NCBI GenBank assembly: GCA_003864495.1
Contig: ML133454.1
Span: 2,251,684-2,315,683 of the forward strand
Reading direction: 5' to 3'
Length of the DNA stretch: 64,000 nt
Origin: Nemopilema nomurai
Taxonomy: Eukaryota; Cnidaria; Scyphozoa; Rhizostomeae; Rhizostomatidae
Made by a program: the position numbers and the translations under genes. Below the pieces are notes generated by a model that made no database searches, was not told the origin of the DNA, and saw only the letters and a program-made list of their open reading frames with translations. Shown in pieces: positions 26,901 through 37,412 of the stretch. Position 1 is the stretch's first letter, and the number at the start of each line of letters is the position of its first letter.

Positions 26901-27389
26901 ATTTCAATCAAATAACTCAGAATAATATAAAGAGCAGGAAGTGTGGCTGTTGCTGCTTGTATACATAGAGATTTGTGTTAGGTACTCTGTGCCACATGTT
27001 GCTATGAGTTGAGTTGAGTTTGGTTGTGTTGTGTTGTATCATTGTGTTGTGTTGTATTTTGTTGTATCGCATTATTGTTTGTATCGCATTATTGTGTTGT
27101 ATCGCATTATTGTGTTGTATTTTGATGTTTGTTGCGTTGTGTTTCTTCATTTGTGTTGTGTTGTTTGCGTGGTGTTTATTGTTAATTGTAGCTTTAAATG
27201 CGTACTCTTCATTTGTTCCTGCGAAAAAGGAATTACCTACGTTTCTTACTTTTCACATTAGACATTTTTCATTGAATGCCCAGCTTCAGCGACCTTTATC
27301 CACTTTTTGCTTAGCCATGAAAAATGTTTCTTTTTTCAGGATACGAATTGGAAGGAGTGACTGGCAAAACTAGCAGTGGATTGAGATAA
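10103..27389 (+). CDS. MAU2: MAU2 (SCC4) cohesin-loading complex subunit, TPR protein
   Basis: MAU2 pairs with NIPBL/SCC2 to load cohesin on chromatin. Coding exons: 10103-10336, about 11937-12040, 12495-12596, 12842-12939, 14167-14325, 14612-14684, 14923-14993, 16813-16903, 17673-17779, 18260-18337, 19514-19579, 19877-19966, 20419-20462, 21011-21088, 21200-21311, 22126-22216, 26191-26274 and 27340-27389 (TAA). The protein is about 575 residues against about 613 in human, and colinear with it: LVGLAEYFRTCHPARVRECIHCLQ near the start, WMTKDQLCVLVYLV in the middle, RETLR..EDLNRVTACSLVLLGH and MVIPAMQLAAKVPDVYLQLW near the end. The start matches the family MAAQ start and the last exon diverges. 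The 1/2 and 4/5 junctions do not close in phase with the strongest splice signals (see findings). Introns range from about 110 bp to 4 kb; the largest (22217-26190) holds repeats and relic sequence. Confidence 0.93.
15298..15715. repeat. G-rich minisatellite in the MAU2 intron after the seventh coding exon
   Basis: A run of about twelve G at 15300 is followed by roughly 400 bp of tandem units of 16-17 bp. Two half-units alternate: GGGGCTGTCTCTACGAG and GGTCTGTCCCTAAAAG, giving a higher-order period near 33 bp. Units drift towards the 3' end. The G-rich strand is the transcribed sense strand. Confidence 0.9.
17937..17967. repeat. TA dinucleotide microsatellite
   Basis: An uninterrupted (TA)n run of about 30 bp in a MAU2 intron. 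Confidence 0.9.
21568..21867. repeat. 15-bp minisatellite in the MAU2 intron before the VIPAMQL exon
   Basis: About twenty copies of a 15-bp unit, consensus CACTATCACCTTAAT, over 300 bp. The first half is nearly homogeneous; the second half accumulates substitutions but keeps the period. Because the unit is a multiple of three and lacks stops, the minus strand stays open for 94 codons with the pattern VIVIKVIVIK; this is a by-product and not a gene. Confidence 0.93.
22925..23165. repeat. Degenerate 21-bp tandem repeat in the largest MAU2 intron
   Basis: About eleven diverged units of 19-22 bp, roughly CTGATTTTGTTCAGAGTTCGT. On the minus strand, 22930-23016 reads as a 7-residue repeat (QNQTNSE, QHQINYE, QNQANAG). 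I take it as an old minisatellite, although a decayed coding repeat cannot be excluded. Confidence 0.65.
23730..26000 (-). pseudogene. Decayed minus-strand coding relic inside the MAU2 intron
   Basis: Several minus-strand stretches read as plausible protein between stops and frame changes. Read from 26000 downwards they are: a segment with VEELREARGVGQLQGHDRWD; a next-frame segment with DDWSVETGGIDFRHTTAQGR; about 25470-25610 with KITDKLKTIDEEAAEKFPKH and CLSCFGNDKLSNLFCIAPKK; about 25060-25180 with SHEGWISAHLRSNLFTRFRK; about 24880-25015 with LLNGKWVVATNSLESRYFVQ; about 24410-24550 with HQICKKDVTDMRPMPSREKM; and 23866-23940 with a CFC...CHSC cluster. The Cys pairs hint at a zinc-binding protein. 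I do not recognise the family. Its position in an intron, its orientation opposite to the host gene and its stops suggest an old transposon insertion. Confidence 0.45.
27000..27175. repeat. GT-rich low-complexity tract (GTTGT/GCATTATT units)
   Basis: A simple-sequence tract in the last MAU2 intron made of GTTGTGTTGTAT and TCGCATTATTGTGTTGTA units repeated three to four times. ORFs on either strand are artefacts of the composition. Confidence 0.85.
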
Positions 27390-30029
27390 TTTTTTAGACA
27401 AATCTTAGACATCTTAGACATAGAGAATTTTGCAAGGGAAGGGATATGAAAATTTATTGTTGGCGACTGGACGTTGGAAAAAAGATTGAATTTTAAGTTC
27501 AGATGCTTGTGTATATATATCGGTTTTATTGCTTTTTCTTTTAACCCTAGATTAGAGTTTTTGATGTGTTATAGAACAAGTATGTATGTATATATATTTT
27601 AAGTCTTCGAAAGCTCTTGCGAAATAGTGTGCCTTTTTATCTAGATTTTAATTGTTTTCATGCTTTGTATGTTTTTTTCGTACGAAATATCCAATAGTCA
27701 ACTTGTTTTTTATCTAAACTCTCCTATGGCAAAAATTTTCTGGATATTTAGTGGCAGGTCGTTCAATGAGGTTTTAAAAAAGACCAACAAACATGTTTCA
27801 TTTGCTGCAGTAAAGATTCCTGTCGTTTGGTAGAAAGATCCTTTATTGACTCAAGTTGTTAATTGATTTGTGGATAAACAATTGTTTACCCATTTTTCTA
27901 TTAATTTTTGTCAGCCAGGTAATCTTCTCAAACAATATTTTTTGTGCTCTGCTCTTTTCTCTATAATGCTTATATCGAACTTCGAGTTTCTTGGAATCTG
28001 GCCTTGAAATGCAAGTCTTTCAGTTAACATAAACGAGAACAATGAATCTTGCCCTCAACCTGCATTCTGAATTGGACTCACGAAGGAAAGATGTGCTGAT
28101 CAGCTATCGACAAGGTTAAAGATCGCTCGTTCTTGATTATTTAACAATAAACTACGAGGAAGCTGGTCGAAAAGCGCTTTTTATTTATTCACCTTGCTAT
28201 CAGCTATGTAGTGTCGCCAACAAATCCTGATTTTTGCTCCACTTTGCGTTTACTATGAGGTAATGCTAAAAGCACATCGACGAATTCTTGGTCAAATTGT
28301 GTGTTAAATGACAACTTGGCGTCAATCGGAAGCAATTCCAGACTGGTTGAAGCGACAGCTACAAGGGATTTGAAACAACGCACATCAAATGTTAGCATCT
28401 TCTGGTGAATTGACATTGTTGAAGCAAAGTTTTGTGATGTTCTTTTAATCTAGCAGTTTAAAATAACTACATTATTGTGACAGGTTGATGAAGAGTTATT
28501 CATTTTTTGTCAAATCGCAGTTTTTATGCTAAAACATTTCTTCTATGATACTGGATAAACTGGCCTGCGAGCGTGTTTTGATCGATGCTCATCTGTTGCA
28601 ATCTTCCTTCATAGCCACACATTGCCGAGATCAGATCCAGTCAAATTTCCTTTTAAAGGACCAAGCTCTTTGCATCCATCACGTTTCGATCATCAACATC
28701 ATAACTTTGAAATAAGGATAATCTTCAAGTGGGTCTCTTGTAAAGTTCCAAAGTGGAACAAGCTTTGGGCCAGCATACACAGGATTGTTAATGATTCAAT
28801 CCAAGATGGTGCTGATGTACATTGAGACAAGGGAACATGCACACATAGATGAGACCTCATTAAGTATACTGCACCTGCATAGGTTTTTACGGTGATACAA
28901 TAAATTCTTTCAATTATGCCGGAAATAGCAAGGATGTCATAGTAACGGGGATTTCATGGTCAGTTTTGTAATGTGATTGGTTAGTTTTGTTGATCAATGT
29001 CATCAGTAATCCATATTTGGGTTTGGTAATTGAGAGAGTATTGTTTTGTTATTTTGTCTTCAAGTATAATCGTTTCACACAATGGATCGGCTCTCAGAAT
29101 CGTTCGGTCGTTTGATGGACGGGCTGTTCTCCTTCCCAGACGTCCTTTGACCAGACCTGTCTTTTGACGTTGTAAGACAACAACCTTCGCCGTCGTCGCG
29201 TTCCTTTCAAAAGAGCACAGTGTCATACCAGGTTCTTGGAGCAAGGAGCTTTTTACACCACTCTAGCTCAGGTATCAGTCGAATTTCATGTCATATGTAA
29301 GATGTTCCGGAGGATGTATTATTTAGAAAGCTAGTTTCGTTTCAACACCGGTTTTGTTTCGTTCCGCGCGTCCTCCGCCATGCCGATATCGTGTAATCGT
29401 GTTCACCTAACGTGTCGCTGTGTTTAGGCCCGTCGCAGTTTAACACGCGATCATGACCATACAAGTGAAATAATACAAATGACTTTGAATTGTTGTGCAA
29501 TGTAGTGAATGGAATCAAGCAATCTGTATAGATTCTTCCTCAGTTTATTGGCAGGCAGTGAAAGCTTACCGCTGATTTTCAATATCGGTATCGTCGGGAC
29601 TTAGGCGTCCTCACCCCAAACCAAGGTATTGTCTTGATTTCGGCGGACTCAACAAGCTGCCATCGTTATTTGGTCGTACTCCAAGAAAGTATTATGGCAA
29701 ACAAAATCATTTTTAGCATTCTTATAGCCTTCTTCACGCACTGCTGTCCATTTATCTTTCTCAAAACTTAATTTAATACCGTAACATTTGGAAACTTCCG
29801 TTTATCCTTGCAGGTAGCTTTGATTGTTCAACTGGCCTGGTCAATTTGAAGTGCTGCCCGTGTAAATACTCTCAGTTGTTGTCGTCATAGAAAATACTTT
29901 TCCCTGGACTGATTTTGCACGTGGGATAACAAGATGTGGACAAAATGCCTGATTTAACTTTGCCGATTTGACAAGTTGATAAAAACAGTGGATATTTAAC
30001 GCCGATCGAACGGTGGGACCAGGTAGAAA
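27390..30029. other. MAU2 3' UTR and MAU2-GATAD2 intergenic region
   Basis: AATAAA hexamers occur at 28146-28151 and 28899-28904 and could serve as poly(A) signals for MAU2. A patch richer in CpG lies at about 29090-29450 and may be promoter-related. No ORF is convincing. Confidence 0.5.
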
Positions 30030-30042
30030 ATGGCGGCGGTGG
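30020..30042 (+). promoter_or_regulatory. YY1-like element overlapping the GATAD2 start codon
   Basis: The start codon lies in AAAATGGCGGCGG, which matches the AAATGGCGGC core of YY1-type elements often found just downstream of transcription starts in animal housekeeping genes. It is also a good initiation context, with A at -3 and G at +4. The sequence match is seen; the regulatory role is inferred. Confidence 0.35.
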
Positions 30043-33000
30043 AAAGTATCTCTGAAGTAATTAAAGATAGCGATAAGGAACACGTGCCGTCAGCTATGAG
30101 TGGAACTGGAAATGACAAAATTAAGTTAATAAATGGAGAAGCAGAAAGGAAAAGGTTTGTGTAGTTTCTCGTGTCTCGACATATACTTTTGGAATTCCAA
30201 TGTACGCTTTGCAAATAAATTATTTTGTAGCTAGTAATGACCACAACTATGAAAACAAAACTGGCCCCTACGGCTGCATGCGACTAAATGCTACCTGTTA
30301 GAATAGATCCATGAAGTTATTCTTGAGTTTTCTTATTTTCTTAGACAATTTTTGAGGCTGAACTGGCCATGAATATCTTAGATATTGTTTGGTAATGTTT
30401 GTACACTAAACCCGGCTCCACGCGCCAGAACCACAACGGGGAATTCTTTTCTTAGGCCAGGTAGAAACTCGTTAAAAATAATCTCAACTTGCTTTTGTGA
30501 ATATTATAATTGTGTTTTAAACCGGTTTACCTGCGTAAAAATGTCTGTTGTTTGTTAACGTGGAGCTTGCCAGGCCTTTCAAAAGGGTGAACTTAATACC
30601 TTTAAGGATACACTTATTTTGTTTCAAATCCTTTGCTAACGTCAACCAACTGAAATTTGTTAAATGTATATTTTATTTCTTCGTATTTTGGTTCAATTAT
30701 TTTATAAACTGGCATCCAACCTTGAGTTGGTGAGTGGGCATTGAAATATCGCTGTCGACAGACTAACAATATGCCCCGATGTTCTTCACATCTGAAAGGT
30801 ATTAAAATATCCTTATAAGAAGTCATGGTATTTAGAAGAAAACTGATTTATCATTTTAAGTTTTTCATCTGCCAAAAAACTCTAAAATGCTTTGTATTTA
30901 AACATTCCTGGGGAAATATTGAGTTTCTGGCAAGGTGGATTATTTGTAAATCCCTAGAGGGAGTGCAGACGGTGTTGAAAGATCCGAAATGCAGGTCACG
31001 TGATCAACAAAATAACAGCTTGCTGATCCTAAGATAGAGATTTAGACCAATCAGATGCTTTGAATTAGATGGAGAAAGTCGAGATCTTTTTGTTATGTTA
31101 ATTTGGCCTTTGTTGTGGTGAATCAATTGTTTTTCCTATTCATGAATCCTTGTCAGTGTTTATCCATTCATTAAGGAATTTCAAAATGGATGGTAGACAA
31201 AGAACTTGATCAAACCATCCTTTGGCCCCTCACAAAATCTCTGTGGAATTGGACCCCTGTCAAATTAGAGCTATTTTTAATTGGAATGCTATGCTTAACA
31301 ATTATTTAGTTTATATTTTCAACAAGAGGAGCTCAAAGTAATGCAATTCTTGGTTTGTATGTCATGTTTGAGTTACCATACTGCTTTTGATTCTGAAGCT
31401 GGCTTTTGTTGCCAGTGTTTGAAATAACATTTTATTAAATTGCTTTTTTTAAAACTGGCTTACTTTTACCAGTGGCTTCATCATTCTAAGTAATTTCTTC
31501 TTGAAAGGTTTTTTTTGTAAAGAATAAAAGTTAACATAGCAAGGCTCAAGTGAGCATAGCTGGTTTATCATCAAGTTCTTTGCTGCCATTTGGAACTCAA
31601 GGACTAATATCCAAACACAATATTTAGACTTGCTTTGGTAGCTTGGGTAAATCCAATGGCATTATTTTGTATTGTTTATTGCCAAACAGACTTAATGCTG
31701 AAAAGAGAGAATTTCTTACCCCTTTGTCTTCCCTCATCCTCTGTAAATTGGGAGACTTGATTTAAAAGCATGCACATTAGCAAGCTTCTTAATATTGTGT
31801 TCACAAATGTTGCTTAGAGAACTCATGAAATAACACTTCCAAATGACAGCAAAGGTGGCTGTCTAGTTGTTTATTAAGCTGCATCATGCCTTTTTGAATA
31901 TCTTTCTGTGAACCATATCTCCTGTCCTTTATTTCCATGAGGCGTTAATCTCCATGAACCTATACTGCATATTGATAGTGTTGTTGTGTTCAGATCTGCT
32001 ATTCATTGGTGTTTTCATATTCTGGTTTTGGTACCCCCACTCAGTTTTTAATTTCCTACTTGTGTTATAATTTTGTTAAAATCCCTATGACAAACTACTG
32101 GAGAATCTTTATTTGGATGGTCTTAAAAGCCCAACATCAACCTCTCCTTTCCCAAATTGGTTGTCATTGTATTTCTGCCTATGTCAAAGCTATAAATCAG
32201 AAGCTGTCTCTTTCTTTCTATTTCCTGCTTTTTATTTGTTTTGATAATTATGGCTGAACTTTGAGCACCTGAGTGAATAATGTGAAATGGAGTATTTTGG
32301 TTTTGTTGACAATTCTCCACTTGTAATTTGGCCAAAAAACTTATTTTATCACACTGTATAATTCATACTCCATTATTTTAGCCATGGAATTGTTTGGCTG
32401 GAAGGCATTTTAAAAGTCATAGATCTATTAAATCTTTTACTTATTGTCATTGCCCCTGGGGAAAACTGAAACTATATCTAGGTATTTGGATTCATTAATT
32501 AAAACTGGACTTGGCTTATTCTTACATAGAACTGTGTAGACCAAATTCCCCTATCATTTTAGCCTCTCGCCCAACTCCTTCTGCCTTTAAGCATGTTTTA
32601 GCATCCCAACTCCTTCTGTTTGCAGATTTAGCAAATTGCTGGCGAACATGTTAGTGAACTACTGTATATAGTTAGGCCTTTGATAACTTTTGCACTTTGC
32701 TTGCAGCAGTTATAAGCTGGCAATAAGTAAAGTATTGTTATTTTTGTTGTTAAAAACATAGTATTCCCTTTTTCTGTAGTTACAATCAATGGACTTACAA
32801 GTTGCTGCCCTTTGCTGCATGTATGTCTATCTGAAAACTACAGGATTGAAGCTTTTTTAATAATATTTTTAACATTCTATTTTTAGATATTCACTATCTT
32901 TAATACAGATCTAGAAATCCCTTTCTGGTTGGCCCAAATATATGCACAAATATTTTTACTCTTGGAAAGCTGCAGTTATAATCTTTACATGGTGCATCTG

Positions 33001-36000
33001 TTGGAGAAATCTCTTTGAGTGTTGAATTGAAATATTCTAATTAATATATTAAAATCTCTGTTTAAACTGGCAAAGAGTTATTTGGAAATTCCATGGAATA
33101 TATGATGATTTATTAAAATGAAAGCTCACTTGGCAGGCTATATACTGTATATGTTGATGGTTCATGTTTGTTTTTGGTCGATAAATTTATCAGTAAGCTT
33201 CTAGTTGCCTGTCCTTACGTGCTCCTTGAAGCAAGTCTATCACATGTCTTACATTTGCTTGCCAATGCTATTTGTCAACCTTAAATAAGTAGTTCTGTGG
33301 AGCCTAATTCATTCACTTTTGCAAGAAACATTTTTAACATGTCTTTTAGTTTCTGTTATGATTGTGTTGTCTTGTTTTGCTACTAATTGAAATTAAAGGT
33401 TATTGCCAAAACAAGTCAAGTTGTAGGCAAATCAGAACATGAAAGAACTTTTTACTTGAAGTTTTTTACAAGGAGCATGCTACCTTGTGTTGTATTTAGT
33501 GTATCACAATATACTTTATAATTAATCAATTATCTCTTGGTTTTATGGGTATTGGTTTTTTGTTTATGGTTCTGTTGATGCTTAAGGATGCTAAAATGGA
33601 AGTAGATAGAAGTCATGAAATGTACCTTGTTGTGGAAGTTTTCATCAGTAGTATCCTAGTAGAAAAACAAATCAAAGAATAAAGGCCATATTTATGCCTA
33701 TTTGTTACTATGCTAATGCTCATGTACATGGAGCACCACCTTCTCCAAGATGTCTTATCAGTCACATTTTTGGATTTGACGAGAGGATCTAAACCCCTGT
33801 TTAAAAGTCTATTATTTTATTGGTGTATTGCTAGGTCTGGATATATTGGGAAAGCATTAGAGTGCCAATTTTTTATCCAAGACCCTCTATATTTTAGTAT
33901 AAACCATCTGCATAACATCTTTATCTATAGAACATCTACTATTTAACAGAAAGCCCCTGGACATTTTAGTTGTTTTAGTTTACTCTGTAAACACACCAAA
34001 GAGGTATGATTTTGAGCGACGTCTTTTGTTATTAACAATTTTGTAATTCTAGGTTTAGGCCCTCTGGAAGTTGCCGACAATTTTAAGCTTTATGATACAT
34101 ACAACATCACTAATGTTACAGATTTGTTAACTAGGCTCAGCCTTGTATAATTCAAGCTTTTGTTGTGTAATTGTTTTAATTGGTCCGAGAGTTTTAATTT
34201 TGAAAGTTGTCAGAGATAGGCTTTTAGCAAAAGGAGTTTGGCAAATGGAAAGTTAATTTGGAAGAATAATTCATGTTACAAAGGAGATTTAGGAATCTCA
34301 ATTTGTACTGTTTTATTACAACCAAACAATTTAAGATTGTAACCAGTTAAGGATGTGCAATAATTGTTGTACTACCTTGGAATATGTTGCATGGTTTGAT
34401 CAAAATACTATATTTGAAATGGAAGTAGTAATTTGAAAGTAAGAATTTTTTTATTATTTTTCATAATTTTTACATTTCTTTTGTTCTCCATTAAATTGGG
34501 AAAATGAATAATTGCGCATACTAACTTTGCTGTTATCGTATGCTTTGTTTTATATCTATACGTTATTGTATATCTGTTTCTACCTAGCATCCAAAGGTTT
34601 GTTATGACTGTAGTTGAAGGTATCAAGTCGAGTCTATTTAACCCTGCTAATTGAACCAGTTAGTTGCTATGAAATAGTTGCTATCTGTCAACTGTCTAAT
34701 TAACAAACTGTCTCAAAATATCGTTAATGTTCCTTCACCTTGTGTTGGTTTATTGTCCTTTGGTTGCTTATGATAGATGTGTATGACATGGTCGATTGAC
34801 ATAAAGTCGAGTCATATCGACGGTGAATATCGATAGGGCCCTGTAATTCTTTCTAGCTTAATGTGCTGACCATGTAGTTCTAGCAGCAATGAAGTGAAGA
34901 AAGTTTTTTATTATCTTGGTGAATAAGTCCATGATTTCTTTCCTTGAAGTAGAGGCTCTAGTTGATCTATCTTGTTAGCCAGTTTTCAACTGAAACTTTC
35001 ACATGGAGAGTTGAGAAGTTTCACTTGATAAAAATGAAATTATTAATAACGGATAAAATTGTAGCTGCTTTTGTTTTTAATTGCATCTGACTACTTTTTA
35101 GATGTTTTGTATGTTAATTTTTCTTAATAGGCAACGGCTCAAAAAGGAAATGTTTAGAACTGTTTATTTTTTGTTTTAGCTCCACAACCGAGAATTGTTT
35201 CGAGGGTAAATGCTCCAAGAGCATTGCGAAGGATTCGATGGATGCCCATTGCAGTGATGCAAAATCAAAGTCTAAAAACATTGACGACATTATTGACAAA
35301 ATCGGCAGCTCAAAGGCAACCGAGGAGGAAATGACAATTTGTTCTAATGACCTGAACAACGCCGAAAAGAATGGGCCTAAAAACAGTATCTTTAGGGAAA
35401 GAGCCATGAACTATGACCTCTCTGACCCTTTGCCGGCTGACCAAGCTGTCAAGAAGGAGTTTCAAGACGACGTTTCAAACGGCACTTCAAACGAGAAATC
35501 GTCTACTAACGATGATACTAAAGGTTCTATGTGTCTAAAGTCGGAAGTCAAAGATGAAAACATGGACATTGATGATTGTGTAGAAAACGATGGGTCGGGT
35601 AAATCTTTCAATGGCAATTTGCAGAAAGGCAACGCGGACAAAGAGGATATTAATCAAGACTTTTTGTTGAATAAACTCGGTTTTAGTGCAGTGAAGCAAT
35701 TATCACTTGAGGATATGCAGCAGGTTAAAAATGAAAACATTGATGTTTCTAATTACGATTCAAGCACGCCTAATAAGCTTGTGCTGAAGGCGCAGGAGAA
35801 TATTCTAGGCGAAATGCTTGATGGGAAGTCTTCGATGTCTAGTCGATCGAATTCACCTGGTCTTGTAACGAATGGTGCCGTTGGTGACAAGGAGGAACAG
35901 AGAGTTAGGAAAGTGAGCGAGCAGAGGACCCTAATTGATTCCCTAAAGGAAGATCTGCGGTCAGAGGAGGCGAAACTTCTGCTCTTAAGAAAGGTCTTCG

Positions 36001-37412
36001 ATTCGCAGACGAATCGCAAGAATGGCTCATTACCAGTGCACAAGATGAAGGAGAACAGCGGCAGGCACATGAGCTTGCCCAGCTTGCATCCCAAGGCCAG
36101 GCCAACTGGCCATTCGTATTCAGGTAGCTCAGCAGATGGCTCTTCCTCTATACAAATTGCCCCCAAAGTGATCATCGGCTCCAAGGGGTCATCTTCAGGC
36201 TCCAACCTGCCGAGAATTGTCCCATCCATAGTGCCCTCGAGTACCACGTCATCTACTCCAACTGGAGAGTCGCCCCGCGTTTCTTACGCACCAGCTCGTG
36301 GTCACGTGCCAAGCTCTGTATCTGTCTCGCAACCGCTGCACAAATACTACATCCAGGTGGGAAACCAGCTCGTGCCAGCTGCTCCGCCAACCTGCATCAA
36401 TCAGCCGGTCTACGCCATGCCGGTGTACACCAATGCGACGTCGGCTGGCGGAAAGACGACATCGACCATCTCCACCACGGCCGTCGCGCCGTCAGTGAAA
36501 CCGAAGATCCAGCCGACACCGGAGAGCCAGGCGTCAAAGCACAGCGCTGCCAAGGCGGCCCTCAGGCGTCAGCTGGAACAAACGCTGTTGCAGATTCCGC
36601 CACCCAGGCCGCCGTCCGCCGACTGGCGCTTGATTCCCAACGTGAACAGCATGGACTTCATGATGCTCGTCGGTTTGGATGAGATTGTCGACATGATCCT
36701 TGAGAACGACGGCAAGCCAACCCTGAGGAATGTTTTGACAGAAACGCTGCCCGAGAATCCGCTCATTTGCGACCAGTGTGGAATGGACTTTTCGCCTCAG
36801 TGGAAAGACAAGGAGAGCGAGAAGTCTGCTGGCGTTTTATGCGAGAAGTGCTCGCTCACAAATACTAAGAAGGACCTGAAAGCAGAACACACATCTCGAC
36901 TCAAAAGTGCCTTCTTAAAAGCACTCAAGCAAGAGCAGGAGATCGAAGAGAAGATAAAAGCGGGTGAAGATGTGAATATAGGGTCGCCTCCCCTTGAGAA
37001 GGACGCTCAGTCAAGTGTTATAACGCACCACCAACCGTTGCATTCAGTGCACAAGCCGTATAAGCAGCACCTGAAGGGACAGAAAAGTGACCACCACCAC
37101 CCGATTGTCCACCACCACCACCACCAAGTCGTGCAGCACTATCCGCATCACACTTCCCTGGTGCATCAGCTGCATCAGCAACACTTGCAGCAGCAGCAGG
37201 TTGAGTACGACCCGCCCGGCAGCAGTAGTCACAGAAATGCCAGGTGGCACCCCTACATACCTTCTCATCACCATGGTGGCAGTCACGTGCATAACGTGCC
37301 GCATCACAGGAACTATTCTTCCTCCTCCGCACGGAGCTCGGACGCTAGGCACGAGTACTACGTAGTGCATCATCCCCAGCACTCCTCTGCGCCGGCGCGA
37401 TGGGCACATTGA
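30030..37412 (+). CDS. GATAD2: GATAD2 / p66, NuRD complex transcriptional repressor subunit
   Basis: p66 bridges MBD2/3 and CHD4 within the nuclear NuRD deacetylase-remodelling complex. Two coding exons: 30030-30154 and 35180-37412 (TGA). The donor leaves two bases of a Ser codon that the acceptor completes, giving about 785 residues. Residues about 280-325 form the MBD-binding coiled coil (LIDSLKEDLRSEEAKLLLLR). Around 380-410 comes a Pro/Tyr-rich stretch (HKYYIQVGNQLVPAAPP). Residues about 495-555 are the second conserved region (KAALRRQLEQTLLQIPPPRP, then DWRLIPNVNSMDFMMLVGL). A GATA finger has Cys 572/575 and 596/599 (C-x2-C-x20-C-x2-C), followed by LKAEHTSRLKSAFLKALKQE, a strong p66 signature. 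The tail is His/Gln-rich. An acidic N-terminal extension of about 200 residues makes it longer than the human paralogs (about 590-630 residues). Having all but 41 codons in one exon is unusual. Confidence 0.95.
30155..35179 (+). other. Single large intron of GATAD2
   Basis: A 5-kb AT-rich intron with donor GTTTGTG and acceptor TTGTTTTAG. I see no nested gene and no clear mobile element in it. Confidence 0.75.

Noticed and set aside
27014..27373. Cys/Leu-rich plus-strand ORFs at the end of MAU2
   Set aside because: They are produced by the GTTGT simple repeat; only the last 50 bp are used, in a different frame, as the final MAU2 exon.
28622..29244. Coding-like ORFs between MAU2 and GATAD2
   Set aside because: Short, conflicting between strands, without splice signals or recognisable motifs.
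35753..36247. 164-codon antisense ORF inside GATAD2
   Set aside because: It lies wholly opposite the conserved p66 coiled-coil and linker coding sequence and has no similarity of its own.
37018..37409. Long antisense ORFs over the end of GATAD2
   Set aside because: They are shadows of the His/Gln-rich coding tract in GC-rich sequence; the sense frame is clearly conserved.
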